Shown: in pieces, positions 48,211-59,402 of the stretch
Numbering within the stretch: position 1 is the stretch's first letter
Layout of the letters: every line of letters begins with the position of its first letter
From: Gibbula magus
Taxonomy: Eukaryota; Mollusca; Gastropoda; Trochida; Trochidae
DNA: 64,000 nt
Reading direction: 5' to 3'
Assembly (NCBI GenBank): GCA_936450465.1
Contig: OW388292.1
Location: forward strand, 29,090,368 to 29,154,367
The notes under the pieces: generated by a model
Databases searched by the model: none
Told to the model about the DNA's origin: nothing
Seen by the model: the letters and a program-made list of their open reading frames with translations, nothing else
Translations under genes and position numbers: made by a program

Positions 48211-50650
48211 TAGGGATACAGTTATATATTTAAGCATTAGGCCTACACATAAATGATATTTGTTACAAATAAATGATTTTTATTGTGTAACATAAACTGT
48301 GACGATTCTTCGTATATAAGTATATAAGAAAAGTAGTAACTTGTCTAAACTAGCGGAAATTTTTGGAGCTAGTTTCCCATGTGAATCAACTTCATAAAAT
48401 CGTTTACATGTATAGCACATTTGAATAAGTAACGTCCCTTCATCAAGTATCACCTGTCCATTCAATCGTTTAAACAGGTACAAGTTTTTCCGAAGTTGAA
48501 ATATAGTCTTATCTCAACAAACAGTTGAATCAATATACGAATTTGTTACCCTTCAACACATTTCATTAAAAACATTTATCCTTTTATTTGAGGTTCCCAT
48601 GTTCAATACACGCCGAGATTATTTTTTGTAATGTAGGATAAACATTAAAATTCTAGAAATGGTTGTTTAGTCCATCATTCAACGTCATCCATTCAATTTA
48701 ACTTCCTGACAAGTTCCTCAAAATACTCTGGATAACGATAATATATTTTCGTCTTGAAAGGTTCCACTGGCATATATAAAAATTGGATAGAACATCTCAG
48801 GCAATATTCACACCTTGGAGTTTTCAGGTCCTTAAACCTTTTCTCTCTTATTCAAATACATGTAAATTTTCCCACCAGACGGCGTTTGTGATTCCATTCG
48901 TTACTTGCAAGTTATCAAAACAAAACAAAAAGTGCCCACCAAACTATTATCTGAGATTTGTTTTAAAAAATATGTACGAGAATTCTTGAGGACGTGTCTT
49001 ATCGATGTTTGTATGTTTAGGGACTTGGACAGTTACCACGTTCCAGTTATCAATTCCTAAACTACGTCAACACAAAACATGATAGCGCCTCTGTTGAACT
49101 CTTGAAACACGTTCACATTATATAAAGAAAAAGCATTGTTTTTTACGCATGTTTAAGGTGGTCTCGTTAAAGGACATTCTCTACTTAAAAGTAGGATTGT
49201 ATAGTTAGACATTAGATATTTAGATATTTTAATGTGCTGAATTCAATCTAAAAATAGGTCATCGGACGCTATAAAAACTACCCTGGTTAAAAAACATAAA
49301 ACGATTAGTACCTGAATATTGTGGACCTGTTTACATATGAAAACTAATATTTTCTCATGTGAATACATTCAAACAAGTATGTATGTTATTTGGTCTTGTC
49401 CAACGGCCATACCTTAATGTATCTGTGATTTCACACACTGAAATACGAGGCTAATAGAATCGGTTTACTTTAATGTTTAAATATGCAGTATGTACATACA
49501 TTTAATATATTATGAAACGTATATGTCCTACAATGTTCTCAATATCATGTAACGTTTTAAATAAGTTCTACTTATCATGTTATTGTGACATAATAATGGT
49601 AACCACGCCACTTTCAACTCTATCATGATTAAATATAAACTGATTATCAAATTTCTTCGTTGGTTTTGAAATATAAAGACCAGTTTATCAGCACTACTTT
49701 CTGATAAGAAATACCTTCTCACGTCAAGTAAATGAATACATTAAAACGTTTTAAGATAACTGATTTGAGAAACCTTGAACCATTCTGAAACCAATTTCTT
49801 TGAATTGTGATCGATTTCCAAATAAAAACTACCCAGTGCACAAGCCCTTAATTTATTATTTAAATAATTGAATAAAAATAATCACTCGATCTTATTGATC
49901 ATAAAAAAATATGCACACAAAACGCTGGAAATAGGATTCATGTTAGTTTAAGTGATATGAGTGTATTGACAATTTTTGTTTCAATTAGCGGAATTATTGA
50001 ATGTCTAACCACTCGACGAAACCAAACGATTTAAAACAGCAAATCGTAAGTTGTTCAATACATTTTCCTTTCTGAATTCGTTCTTAAAGAATTATTGGTT
50101 TTAATCAACAATCATTGTGAAATAGTGATTTATTTTTATTATCTCATAATTTTTGACCAACTTCGAGTGAAATCTTTTCAATTGAGACATTTGAATCCCG
50201 AGTAATTCGGATAATGCTGACGTTTTAGATTTAGCATCCTCAACATGTATTTTTCTGGTATTTGAAAGGTTCAAATTATTCTCAGTGATTCTTACATAAT
50301 TTCATTGATTACAAAAAAGTATGATTTTACTATTTAAAAACAATACATGCTGTTTATTATCTGATTCTAGATCTGAATGTTGTACCCTTGTTGCTTGTTT
50401 TTTTTTATTTACCTCGTCTGTTATGGCACTATGACTTAATAATGAATTTCTGACAAATTGATATTGAATAAACTACCAGAAAATATCAACTCGTGTGTTG
50501 TTCTAAGCCTGAGACAATGTATTTACAAACGAAGTGTGTCATCGGTTAGAATTTAACAGCTTCTTTTATTTTACATTGCTTTATCGATGATTGCTGTATT
50601 TCTTGCTACCAGTGTTTCACTAAAGCATAGTACCGAAGCGCAGATTTTCA

Positions 50651-50749
50651 CTTCCCTATGCAAGGCATAACTCTTGCCAGTTTCCATTACGTACACCAGT
50701 TGCTGGCCAGTAATGGAGACTGGCAAGAAGTATGCCGTGCATAGGGAAG
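50651..50749. ncRNA. 99-bp hairpin, possible small-RNA precursor
   Basis: The left arm (50651-50690, starting CTTCCCTATGCAAGGCATAA) pairs with the right arm (50710-50749, ending GTGCATAGGGAAG) at 36 of 40 positions, with a 19-nt loop. Size and mismatch pattern are in the range of animal miRNA precursors, but no known miRNA is recognised. It could equally be a foldback element. Strand cannot be chosen. Confidence 0.35.
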
Positions 50750-51383
50750 GTGCCAGAAATGTGGCAAAGATGTCGCCTGTGCCGCGTGGCAAGATGGATA
50801 AAGTACACGTGTTCCAACCGTCAATCATCTCAAGTTTTATAATTATGTTCTTTCTGCCCGTTGGATCCTAGTTTATTTCAAGCACAAGCCAGCTTGATAC
50901 TACCCTTTCAGGGAGATTACGGAGATAAGCATATGTCACTCCAGGGTAAAAGGTTTTCTTGTTGCATAATGCTCAGCAATCCCCTGTCTCCTGCAACAAC
51001 GTTCAGGACGTTAAGACATCGGGAACATGCAACACGATCTGGGGAATATGTAGCAACTATATATAATCGTAAATCCTTTCACAATAAAAATGTATAATTT
51101 CTTTGAGCATCATGCAATTTAAAGTTGGTAAGTTAGTAACCAATAGCATTTGTTCCTTATTTTTTTTCAATATATATAAATGTACTTCATGTACATTAAT
51201 ATATAACATTTCCATTTAGTTCCGTTTTGAAGTATGTTGATAGTGTACGACATATGTGAAAACAAGAGTTGTGTTGCTGTCAGCAATTAACTTAACTAAC
51301 AAATTTAATCTTCGATTATATTTCGAAGGCCAGTGCTGTAAACCAGTTCCACTAAAAGACTGTGCAGCATGATGTTTACTTAC

Positions 51384-51509
51384 CATGGATATTGAAACTG
51401 TCGCAAGAAATACGAAAGCTATGATACTCGGGTAAAACAACTTCCGACTGTTTTTAAAACTAAACACTGCTGTCGGAGAAGGTATATTTTGAATGTATTT
51501 GATAGACAC
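51384..51509 (-). CDS. Possible orphan first exon with signal-anchor
   Basis: An ATG-initiated frame of exactly 42 codons ends at a consensus donor (ATG then GTAAGT). It encodes a short polar N-terminus, a basic SRK, and the hydrophobic stretch LFYPSIIAFVFLATVSISM, as in a type II membrane protein or signal peptide. I could not find following exons downstream on minus, so this may be a relic or chance. Confidence 0.25.
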
Positions 51510-51589
51510 GCTTTTATAAAGAAGTACTCACAATGTCCGAGAATGATTATTGTATTTGTACAGCTGCCTACCGAAAGTTTGTTCACCTA

Positions 51590-52035
51590 CATGTGTATCT
51601 TAATGAAAATATCATGTACATTGACGTTCATTGTAACGTCAAAATGTTGTTACCACATACAATAACAATGAATCACCATTAATCCATGAGTAAAATAATC
51701 ATTGTCAAACTTATCCTGTCTGTGGTGCATGTTTTTTAAATTTGGCATAAGGAAACAGAAAGAGGGGGTAACATTTTGATTTTATTTTATTTGAATAAAA
51801 GGTTTCCATATCGATTAAATGAGAGTATAAGAGGAAATATATGATGTATATATTACCCAGTTGATCACTTATTGAATATTTCACAAAAGAACATAAACAC
51901 TGCAGTTTCGAAAAGAGTCCGAGTTACTTCAAAGAGCTGCCAAAACTGTTAATGTTATGGAACCCTCAATGTCTTCGTATGATGCAAAATTGCAAAATTA
52001 TCGGTATAATTTTCGCGTTGCGTATGCCTGTCCAT
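51590..52035. repeat. Dispersed repeat, related to 47870-48210 and 21720-21830
   Basis: See the matching blocks at 47870. It is flanked by a direct repeat pair ending GATAGTGTACGACATAT(G/A)TG (about 51207-51262 and 52380-52443), so the whole 51.2-52.4 kb interval may be a local duplication. Confidence 0.55.
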
Positions 52036-52443
52036 ACACTTGGAGTGCTGAAATCGCTTTTTGAAAATGTTTCTGGGCAAGAATGTGTGGCATTTAGGTT
52101 TTAAAATTCATAAAATGTAGAAATTTAATAAGATGGTGTTGACATAAATGACCTAATTGTACTAAAATTGGTTGAAGCATCATGCCTGCAGGACGTCATA
52201 AAACAAGCCAAGAAGCCATTTTTGATACCCCCTATCCCGTCTAGTTCAGGAGGTTCCAAAACGACGATTACTTGAAATGTGTCTTTCTCACAAATATGAA
52301 CAGATAATGTTTAGAAAATTCAAATTTAGTTTAGTTGACGTCTTCAGACAGGCTGTAACCTATGTAAATGTACTTAATGTAACATTTCAATATCGTATAG
52401 TTACGTTTTGAAAATATTGATAGTGTACGACATATATGAAAAC

Positions 52444-54869
52444 AGTGTACTGACTCAACCAAGCTTTGTGGAAGGGACACATCATCTACTCACTCGACTA
52501 TTCAAGGCACACACACACTTTACTGCTATCTTAGGTGCCCTACTTTTCAATAAATACATTCAAAGATAGGACTTCACAGACGAGTCGTCCCAGATATCTG
52601 CTATGGCCATGGTTATTGACTATTTAGAAGCAGTTGAAGCAGCGTGGAGATGAGGTGATGAAGCACGTCTAATGACCCTCCTCTTGTAGAATGCAGCAAA
52701 TGGTTCCACCCCTTCTACACCGCCCCTTTCCACTGCATTAACTCCTTCTTCAAATAGTCCCAACCTCAGTGAAACATATTTCTCTAGTAATCGAATGACA
52801 CAAACAAATCTACCACACACTGAGATATACGTGATAAAAGTTTAACTCGAGGAATGATGACTTGTCTTGTGTGTATGATTGGCATATATGGAGAGTACGA
52901 CAGGGTTATCCTTTTTGGGGAAACGAAAGTCGAGGAAATATTTTAGTATGCATTTTCACTCTTGATTCCTGTTACGTTTTGAAAAATTTACAGGTTTTGT
53001 GAGTTTTTTGTTTACATTTTTGACACTGATACATCCGGAAATACCTGTATTTTAATGATAATAGCTAAGTTCAGTTCAAATAATATCGCTCACATAGTCA
53101 TTCCCATTGGCCAAATACGTGTCAATTATTTGTTTTAAATGAAAATCGAACACCGGCTTTATACATGTGCAAAATTACGTTTGATAGATAAGCGAGTGCC
53201 AGACGCGGTGCTTTGTTCGGTTTCGACCATTACGGCTATACACCTTATGGAAATTCGTATTTCACAGAGTGAAATAACATGTTATTCTACTGAATGAAAT
53301 AAAAATCATATGACGTCTTCGTAACAGTAAGCAACGTACTAAGTAACGTAATTTAAGGGGTCTTGGAAGCTGTGCAAAATTGTTTAGATAAAATAGATAA
53401 AAAAAATGACACGTCTCGGCGAATACTATGTTTATTTCATCTCGTGAATTAAATATACTATATTAATTATACTTATGAATGAATTCATTCGATCATATAT
53501 ACATGTTATTCGACGAGAAATGTCAAATACCCTCTATGTTGCCTCTATGTTCTAAACTAAGACATTTCACCCATCTATAAGTATATGGTCAAACATCCCC
53601 ATGTACCACTAACAACTCATTAATCATTCATTAATTTGTAGATAAGTCTGACCTAAGTACGTAAAATGACTTTGGTAAAATAGGGCCATTTCGGTTGCTC
53701 CATTAAAAAATTAACGTACTAGTTTTAATTTGCTAAAATCAAATCAATAGTACATTTTACATTTCTCATCGAATACCATATATATCTACACTCCTGGCTG
53801 CGCAACTCGTGAAACTATACATTTCTACTTCACTCCATGAAAATTTTTTTGTATTCGACGAGAAATGTCAAATATCCACTCTGTATATATTTTTAAAACT
53901 GTTTTAAGGAAAATATCTAATAAAAGACTTTATACAATGCCATTTATGACATCTCATATGTTAATACATGATGTTAAGTTTGAAAATATTAGTCAATAAA
54001 TACTACAGATCGACAGATTGTCGAATAGCTAACTTGTATAGGCGAGTGTGTATACATTTCATCATAACACCTGCATACGATTGCTATCATCGACTTATAA
54101 TGGTAACATTTACTTTGACAGGTGCAGTCACTTTGTCAAAACAATCTCGGTCATCTGAGATATGTGTTACCAAATTATCTCTTAAATGTTTTATTTTTCT
54201 GCAATGAAGGTGATAAACAAGATGCATATATCATATGTAATCCTTAGTGTAAAACCGACACGGTTCATATTTACAATACAAGATATATGTGATTGTTTAC
54301 ATATTCTGCACGCACGTTAGTTAAGGTAACAGTGCGTATTGAATGAGGTATTGAACCGCAATAAAATGATAAGATGGTGTAAGATATAACCTGACACGTG
54401 TTTTGCAGATAGAAATACGATCTAGGACTATTAATATTTTGTAATGAATCGATTAAACACACGTCAACTTACATTTTGTTCTGTTACATATATAGTTTCG
54501 GTCAAATCCATCCAAATGTTGAATGCCGACTCGCATATGACCCTAACTAGCATTTCTAAATTTGAAAAGAAATATTGGGTTATTCTTCAACATTGTGGCA
54601 AATTAGTTCTTATATTGCAATCGTTTATATTGTTCGTCAGTGTATTGTGCGGTGGTTATTTCACTGCTGGTTTCATTGTCTTTCATTGAGAATATTGAGA
54701 ACAATGATAATTTATGTCAAAGAAAGCAACCATGATTTGATTTTTTCGAAAGTAAAATGACTGTTTTTCACGTTTTAATGATAAAAGTATCAATCAGTTG
54801 CTCTTTACTCGTGGTTTAAAATATCTTATATTTCTGTTGGTATCGTATCTTTTAGTGGTAGATAATATT
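52444..54869. other. AT-rich intergenic region
   Basis: No supported gene. TTCGACGAGAAATGTCAAATA occurs twice (about 53510 and 53855), showing another local repeat. Confidence 0.4.
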
Positions 54870-55575
54870 CATTATATCTGTTTTTTACAAAGGCATTTGG
54901 AAGTTGGTGAACCAACGTGTTTGGAGCATCTAATGTACCATCATACAATGGTTCCTATCTAGAATCGTGTTGAAGAGCAATTAACACATCAAGTTCCCGT
55001 ATGTCTCCCCTGAACTCTCATACATCTCTTTTCAATCTTGTTAAAATAAGCTTATGGTCTAAAACGTTCTTCCCCTCTTATTGAGCAACTCTACGTTGTA
55101 AATAAGCCATGTACAAGTTTTTTGTTTTTTTGTTTTTTTATTTCCGTTTTTGCTTTACATGTACAAGTTTATTTTCACAATAATTGGTACTCCGCTGTCA
55201 CTAAGCTGTAAAATTCGGTTTGCTCTTATACATGACTTAGAGAAATGGGAGTTCAGACCAAAATCTTGACTTGTTGTTCAAAAGGTTAACGCTATCAAAA
55301 TGTTATCAAATACAGTGTATGGATCAGACGATATTAGTAGTAGTAATTGAATTAGCCCATCAATGAGGTGAAAACTTCAATCAAAGTTATAGTGGCGACG
55401 TTGTCGATGTCTTATGTTTATCTTATAGGTTTTGAAAAGAATTGACGGACGGAAAGCCGGACTGAATGGCTACTATATACACTAACCTACTTCGTAGTGG
55501 GGGTACATGTATAATACGTAAACGAGAACGAGCAAGCTTACATTTTAGAACATGGTATCACTGAAATACAAGTAA
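54870..55575. repeat. Local duplication, copy 1
   Basis: Aligns colinearly with about 55865-56460. Shared blocks are ACAAAG(G/A)CATTTGGAA, GAGAAATGGGA(G/A)TTCAGAC, ATACAGTGTATGG(A/G)TCAGAC and GAATGGCTACT(A/G)TATACACT. On minus it holds a degraded frame related to that of the second copy. Confidence 0.75.
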
Positions 55576-55606
55576 AATTATTGTTTATCAGCATTGTAAA
55601 GATAGT

Positions 55607-55745
55607 TCTTCAGATGTACTCGCTATACTCCTTTCATATTCGATTTTCTATTCAATTATTCAAAATATTTACTATCACAGGCATCAAATGATGTACAGGT
55701 GACTAATAATCTAATTCCTATGCAATGTTTTGTTGTTAGTGAAAT
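55607..55745. repeat. Spacer repeat, related to 59690-59830
   Basis: ACTCGCTA...CTCCTTTCATATTCGAT...TATTCAATTATTCAAAATATT recurs just upstream of the GON-domain gene. That places homologous flanking DNA beside both the duplication and that gene. Confidence 0.7.
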
Positions 55746-55807
55746 CTTTATCAAGTACATTTGACATTTCTCATCTCATTTCTCATTTAAATATCCACTC
55801 TCTATAT

Positions 55808-56460
55808 TTAAAAAAAATGTTTTGAGAAACATATCTGATTATTGATAGGAGAGGCTGAAAAGATATCCACAATATCTTCTTTAACAAAGACATTTGGAAA
55901 TTGTTGAACCAGCGTTTTGGGAACATCTAATGTGCCACTATAAAATGGTACTTGTCTAGCATATTGTTGAACAGCAATTATAGTTCCCATATGTCTTTCA
56001 GGACCTCTCAAACCTCTTCTGTTTCGACAAGCTTATTCGGTCTCAAAAGTTCTTCTGAGCAACTCAGATTAGTAAAAAAGGCGATGTACGAAAAATTCAT
56101 TGTCACTTTTCATGCAAACTGACACATAGTATCTGAAATTTAAATTCTGTTTATTCTTAAAAATAACTCAGAGAAATGGGAATTCAGACTAAAATCTAAG
56201 ATTGCTGTTCAAAAGTCAACAATATCAACATGTTATAGAATACAGTGTATGGGTCAGACTATGAGGTGAAGATTTTAATCATATGGTGACGACTTGCTGC
56301 GTTGTCGACGTCGTATGGACACCTATCAGGTTTTGAGAAAATTGACCGGATTGAAGGACGGACAGAATGGCTACTGTATACACTCACCTTCTTCGTAGAG
56401 GTGATAAAATAAGTAAAGGAGAACCAGTAAGCATACATTTTAAAACATGGTATCACTGAA
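55808..56460 (-). pseudogene. Local duplication, copy 2, with a possible relic frame (55808-56011)
   Basis: The minus-strand frame 55808-56011 has 67 codons and includes GTLDVPKTLVQQFPNVFVK. Copy 1 (about 54886-54941) reads GTLDAPNTLVHQLPNAFVK, but its frame is broken by stops just upstream. Peptide similarity is no better than DNA similarity, so the case for past coding is weak. Family not recognised. Confidence 0.35.
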
Positions 56461-58047
56461 ATACTGTCCGTCGATAGTTACATACCCTGGATAAATATGG
56501 TCTGAACATTTATTTCAAATGCAATTGATATTAATCGTTACCAATCTGAAATGAAAATTAGCAACAATAAACAGATGAAATAAATATGTTTATTTCGCGC
56601 TATCGTAATTCGTACAGTCATATTCACAACAGTCATGCTAAAGTCATCTACAACATGTTTACAAATGTTTATTTTTAAGATTCGTATGGTTGTTCAGCGA
56701 AAGCAGACAGTGGTGTAAATCGAAAATATTTAAATACTTTCCCTACACTGTTCAAGATATCAATATCATCAAGTTGTAAGTGAAGTGGTATGCAGTCAGA
56801 TGAAGTCTACTTTTTTAATTGATTAGATAACTTAGATTGATTGGATAATACATGTATATGCATTGAGAAAAAAGTGAAAACAATTTTTTAGTTCAAAACT
56901 TACTCTAAACAAAATTCTAAAATAAATAGACTGAATTAATCACTTGCATGATTGTACGTGGTACGATTTTGTTGTTAGGAAATTTTCTAGATGCGAGAAT
57001 TATGACCAGATTATAAGAGAGGTTATACACATGACTTGATTTTCCACTGTGACAGAAAGTGATGCTGAAGGTGAACTTTTTTTTGTGTATATCAATTCTA
57101 CATAAAATAACTTATTCTAAAACATCTATTAAAACATGAAAAATATAATGCAGCAACTACGATAATAGAAAAAAGAAAATTAGTCAATGCTACTTTGAAA
57201 ATAGCATCTTCGTTTTGAAACTTATTATTTTCAAAATGATTATTTCAAATATCATAAATGCTGTAATTATTCTATTGCATAAATGCATCCAACTAAATAA
57301 CTTGGTACATAATATAAACATTTTATTAAAATAAGTAATAAAAATTATTATGTAAAAAAAGAAAAATATTATGATAATTTTTATGAAACACAATATGATA
57401 TCATCAAACCTAACTGACTACTGAAATTACAACAAAATAAGTTGCGTGTTTATGTACAAGTTGTTTACCAACTATTGAAAGAAATATGCATAACTAATTA
57501 ATTAACCTCCTCTATACACACATGAGCTATATCAGCTCCAGACAGCGAGTCTCGTGGTGTGACTAATACACTCACTGCCTTTGGTGATGGCCATCTGAGA
57601 AAGCTCAAACACAGTGCGTGCAACATGCGACTGCTGTCACGCTCCAAATATGCAGACTTTTAACTCGTAGAAAACACAACAAAACTCGGTACACTGACGC
57701 AATTGATTGTTTGTCTGAATGCATTATGTTTCCCCTAACAATATTGACAGTTTCAACTTGTTCATCAATTTATAATGTCATAAAAATAATATTTTTAACC
57801 TCAAACAACAGCATTACTTATATCCATAACCTAACGCATAAGGCTTCTCTCGAATCGATTGATTTGTATGTTGACTAAACCTATGGTTCGAGGTTATCCA
57901 TAACGTCATTATAATTATTGTAAACAATCTCGAGACAACATTACGTGTCTCCGTTACATCCCGTGATTGACGATAGACTCACTACCGTAGAGGGAATAGA
58001 AGGGAGCTCGCTGACTTTAATGTTGAAAGCTATCGGTCGTCGAAACA
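56461..58047. other. AT-rich intergenic region
   Basis: Very AT-rich with poly-A/T runs near 57060-57370. No gene or RNA recognised. Confidence 0.45.
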
Positions 58048-58053
58048 TTTATT
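58048..58053 (-). terminator. Possible poly(A) signal overlapping the GON gene stop codon
   Basis: TAAATAAATG on minus: AATAAA begins inside the TAA stop at 58053-58055. If used, the 3' UTR would be only about 15-30 nt. Confidence 0.35.
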
Positions 58054-59402
58054 TATACTGTGCATCTTGGTGAAATAGCACTATTAAGTCGTGGAGTGAA
58101 GTCAGTATCTAAGACAAAGGTTAATGAGACCCCTTTTGGATAGCACAAACCACAACCTAGCGAACACAATCCTTTAACCACAAGCCCTAAATTTAATTTC
58201 TGGATATCTATATAACTTGGTTCAATGTTAGAGTATTCTAGCCAGGTTTGATCTTGCGAAACCTTGAGACCTGTGTCAATTGTGTTGATCTGAAATGTAC
58301 GATTTCTTGCAGTGGAACAATTCTCCGTACAGGTATAGGTAAAACCAAAATACATGTCGTCACAAATTTTAGAAACATTTGTAAATGTGAAGTCTCCTAA
58401 ACCCTGGACATCAGTCTGCATTCCGTCAATGTCTGTTATGAGTAACTTCCTGAAAGATACCGATGTACAACCTGCCGGTTGTGTTGTACACTTTACATCA
58501 GTATTTATAAAGTTGCCCTCAGGAAGTGTGACGAAATGTTTGGGGTTTCCAGATGTCATATCATGGCAGAATATCTTCACGATTTTATCAACAAAGATTT
58601 CAGGCATGAGCCAGTATTCACCATCCTTGTAAGTCTCGTCACATTGAAGCAGTTCTTCACAATTCCTTATTGTCTTCAGACATTGCATCTCCGTCCAGGT
58701 TAGATTAGAGTTACAGACAACCATGCCTACCTTCACCAACGCATCGTCGCATTCATAGACCACCTCGTCGTCAACTTTCCAAAAGTGTTTATTGTCCATA
58801 CGAACTGCATTTGTAATATTTGTTGGATTAACACAACCTTCGTAGCAACCATGACTTGTCCAGGTTCCATTTTCTTGACACCTCGCCTTGCCAATAGGAA
58901 CAAATCCAGGATGACAATCAAAGTCCAATTCTGTACCTGGTCTTCTTGAGACGTTTGTCAAAAAGACTCCATTACCTATGGAAGGTGGATCAGGGCACTC
59001 CACTGTACATTCGTATTGCTTTTCTGGGTTTTCTTCGCAGAATGAGTTTTCGCTGCATGAGTGGTTCCAACATCGCCCCATTAGTCTTGCTGGCCATGAG
59101 GAGATGTCGCTATACAAGCTGTCACTTCTATCTATTACTCTACCTGTGTCAATAACTGTCGTATTAGCGTTGAGCTCACAAGACCGTGTTTCTTCGTTGT
59201 AGTTGAAAGATGAACAGGTTGTCCTGAGTAGACATTGTCTTGCACACCCAACAATACCGTCAGAATTAAAAGTAATAACAACAGAATCGTTGGTAGCTTT
59301 GTTCTTTAGGATGTTGCCAAAATTTGCCACTTGTGTGCACGTTTTACTGGAACCTTCAACAAAAGTGACAACATACACGAGCAACACACGTGAAAGCTCC
59401 AT
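58053..59402 (-). CDS. Secreted PAN / EGF-like / Sushi x2 / GON domain protein, 449 aa, intronless
   Basis: A signal peptide (hydrophobic 5-16, cleavage near 17-20) is followed by a PAN/Apple-type domain (about 22-82: GCARQCLLRTTCSSFNYNEE, CEL). Next is a short Cys-rich EGF-like linker (111-132). Two Sushi/CCP modules follow (136-186: ECPDPPSIGNGVF, DCHPGF, GTWTSHGC; 190-241: CVNPTNITNAV, YECDD, LTWTEMQC). A C-terminal GON domain (about 246-431) starts CDETYKDGEYWL and has KIFCHDM, NPKHFVTLPEGNF and a CSLGCGLCYPKG end. GON is best known from the C-terminus of ADAMTS9/20/GON-1, but no protease domain is present here. There are several N-glycosylation sequons and no transmembrane helix, so it is extracellular. 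The role is probably adhesion, matrix or pattern binding (inference). The stop is immediately followed by AATAAA. An additional 5' exon cannot be excluded. Confidence 0.9.
   Translation of the reverse strand: MELSRVLLVYVVTFVEGSSKTCTQVANFGNILKNKATNDSVVITFNSDGIVGCARQCLLRTTCSSFNYNEETRSCELNANTTVIDTGRVIDRSDSLYSDISSWPARLMGRCWNHSCSENSFCEENPEKQYECTVECPDPPSIGNGVFLTNVSRRPGTELDFDCHPGFVPIGKARCQENGTWTSHGCYEGCVNPTNITNAVRMDNKHFWKVDDEVVYECDDALVKVGMVVCNSNLTWTEMQCLKTIRNCEELLQCDETYKDGEYWLMPEIFVDKIVKIFCHDMTSGNPKHFVTLPEGNFINTDVKCTTQPAGCTSVSFRKLLITDIDGMQTDVQGLGDFTFTNVSKICDDMYFGFTYTCTENCSTARNRTFQINTIDTGLKVSQDQTWLEYSNIEPSYIDIQKLNLGLVVKGLCSLGCGLCYPKGVSLTFVLDTDFTPRLNSAISPRCTV

Noticed and set aside
52620..52820. 66-codon minus-strand frame with a basic KRRVIRRAS end
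   Set aside because: It faintly recalls a transposase or retroelement fragment, but no motif is firm enough to name one.
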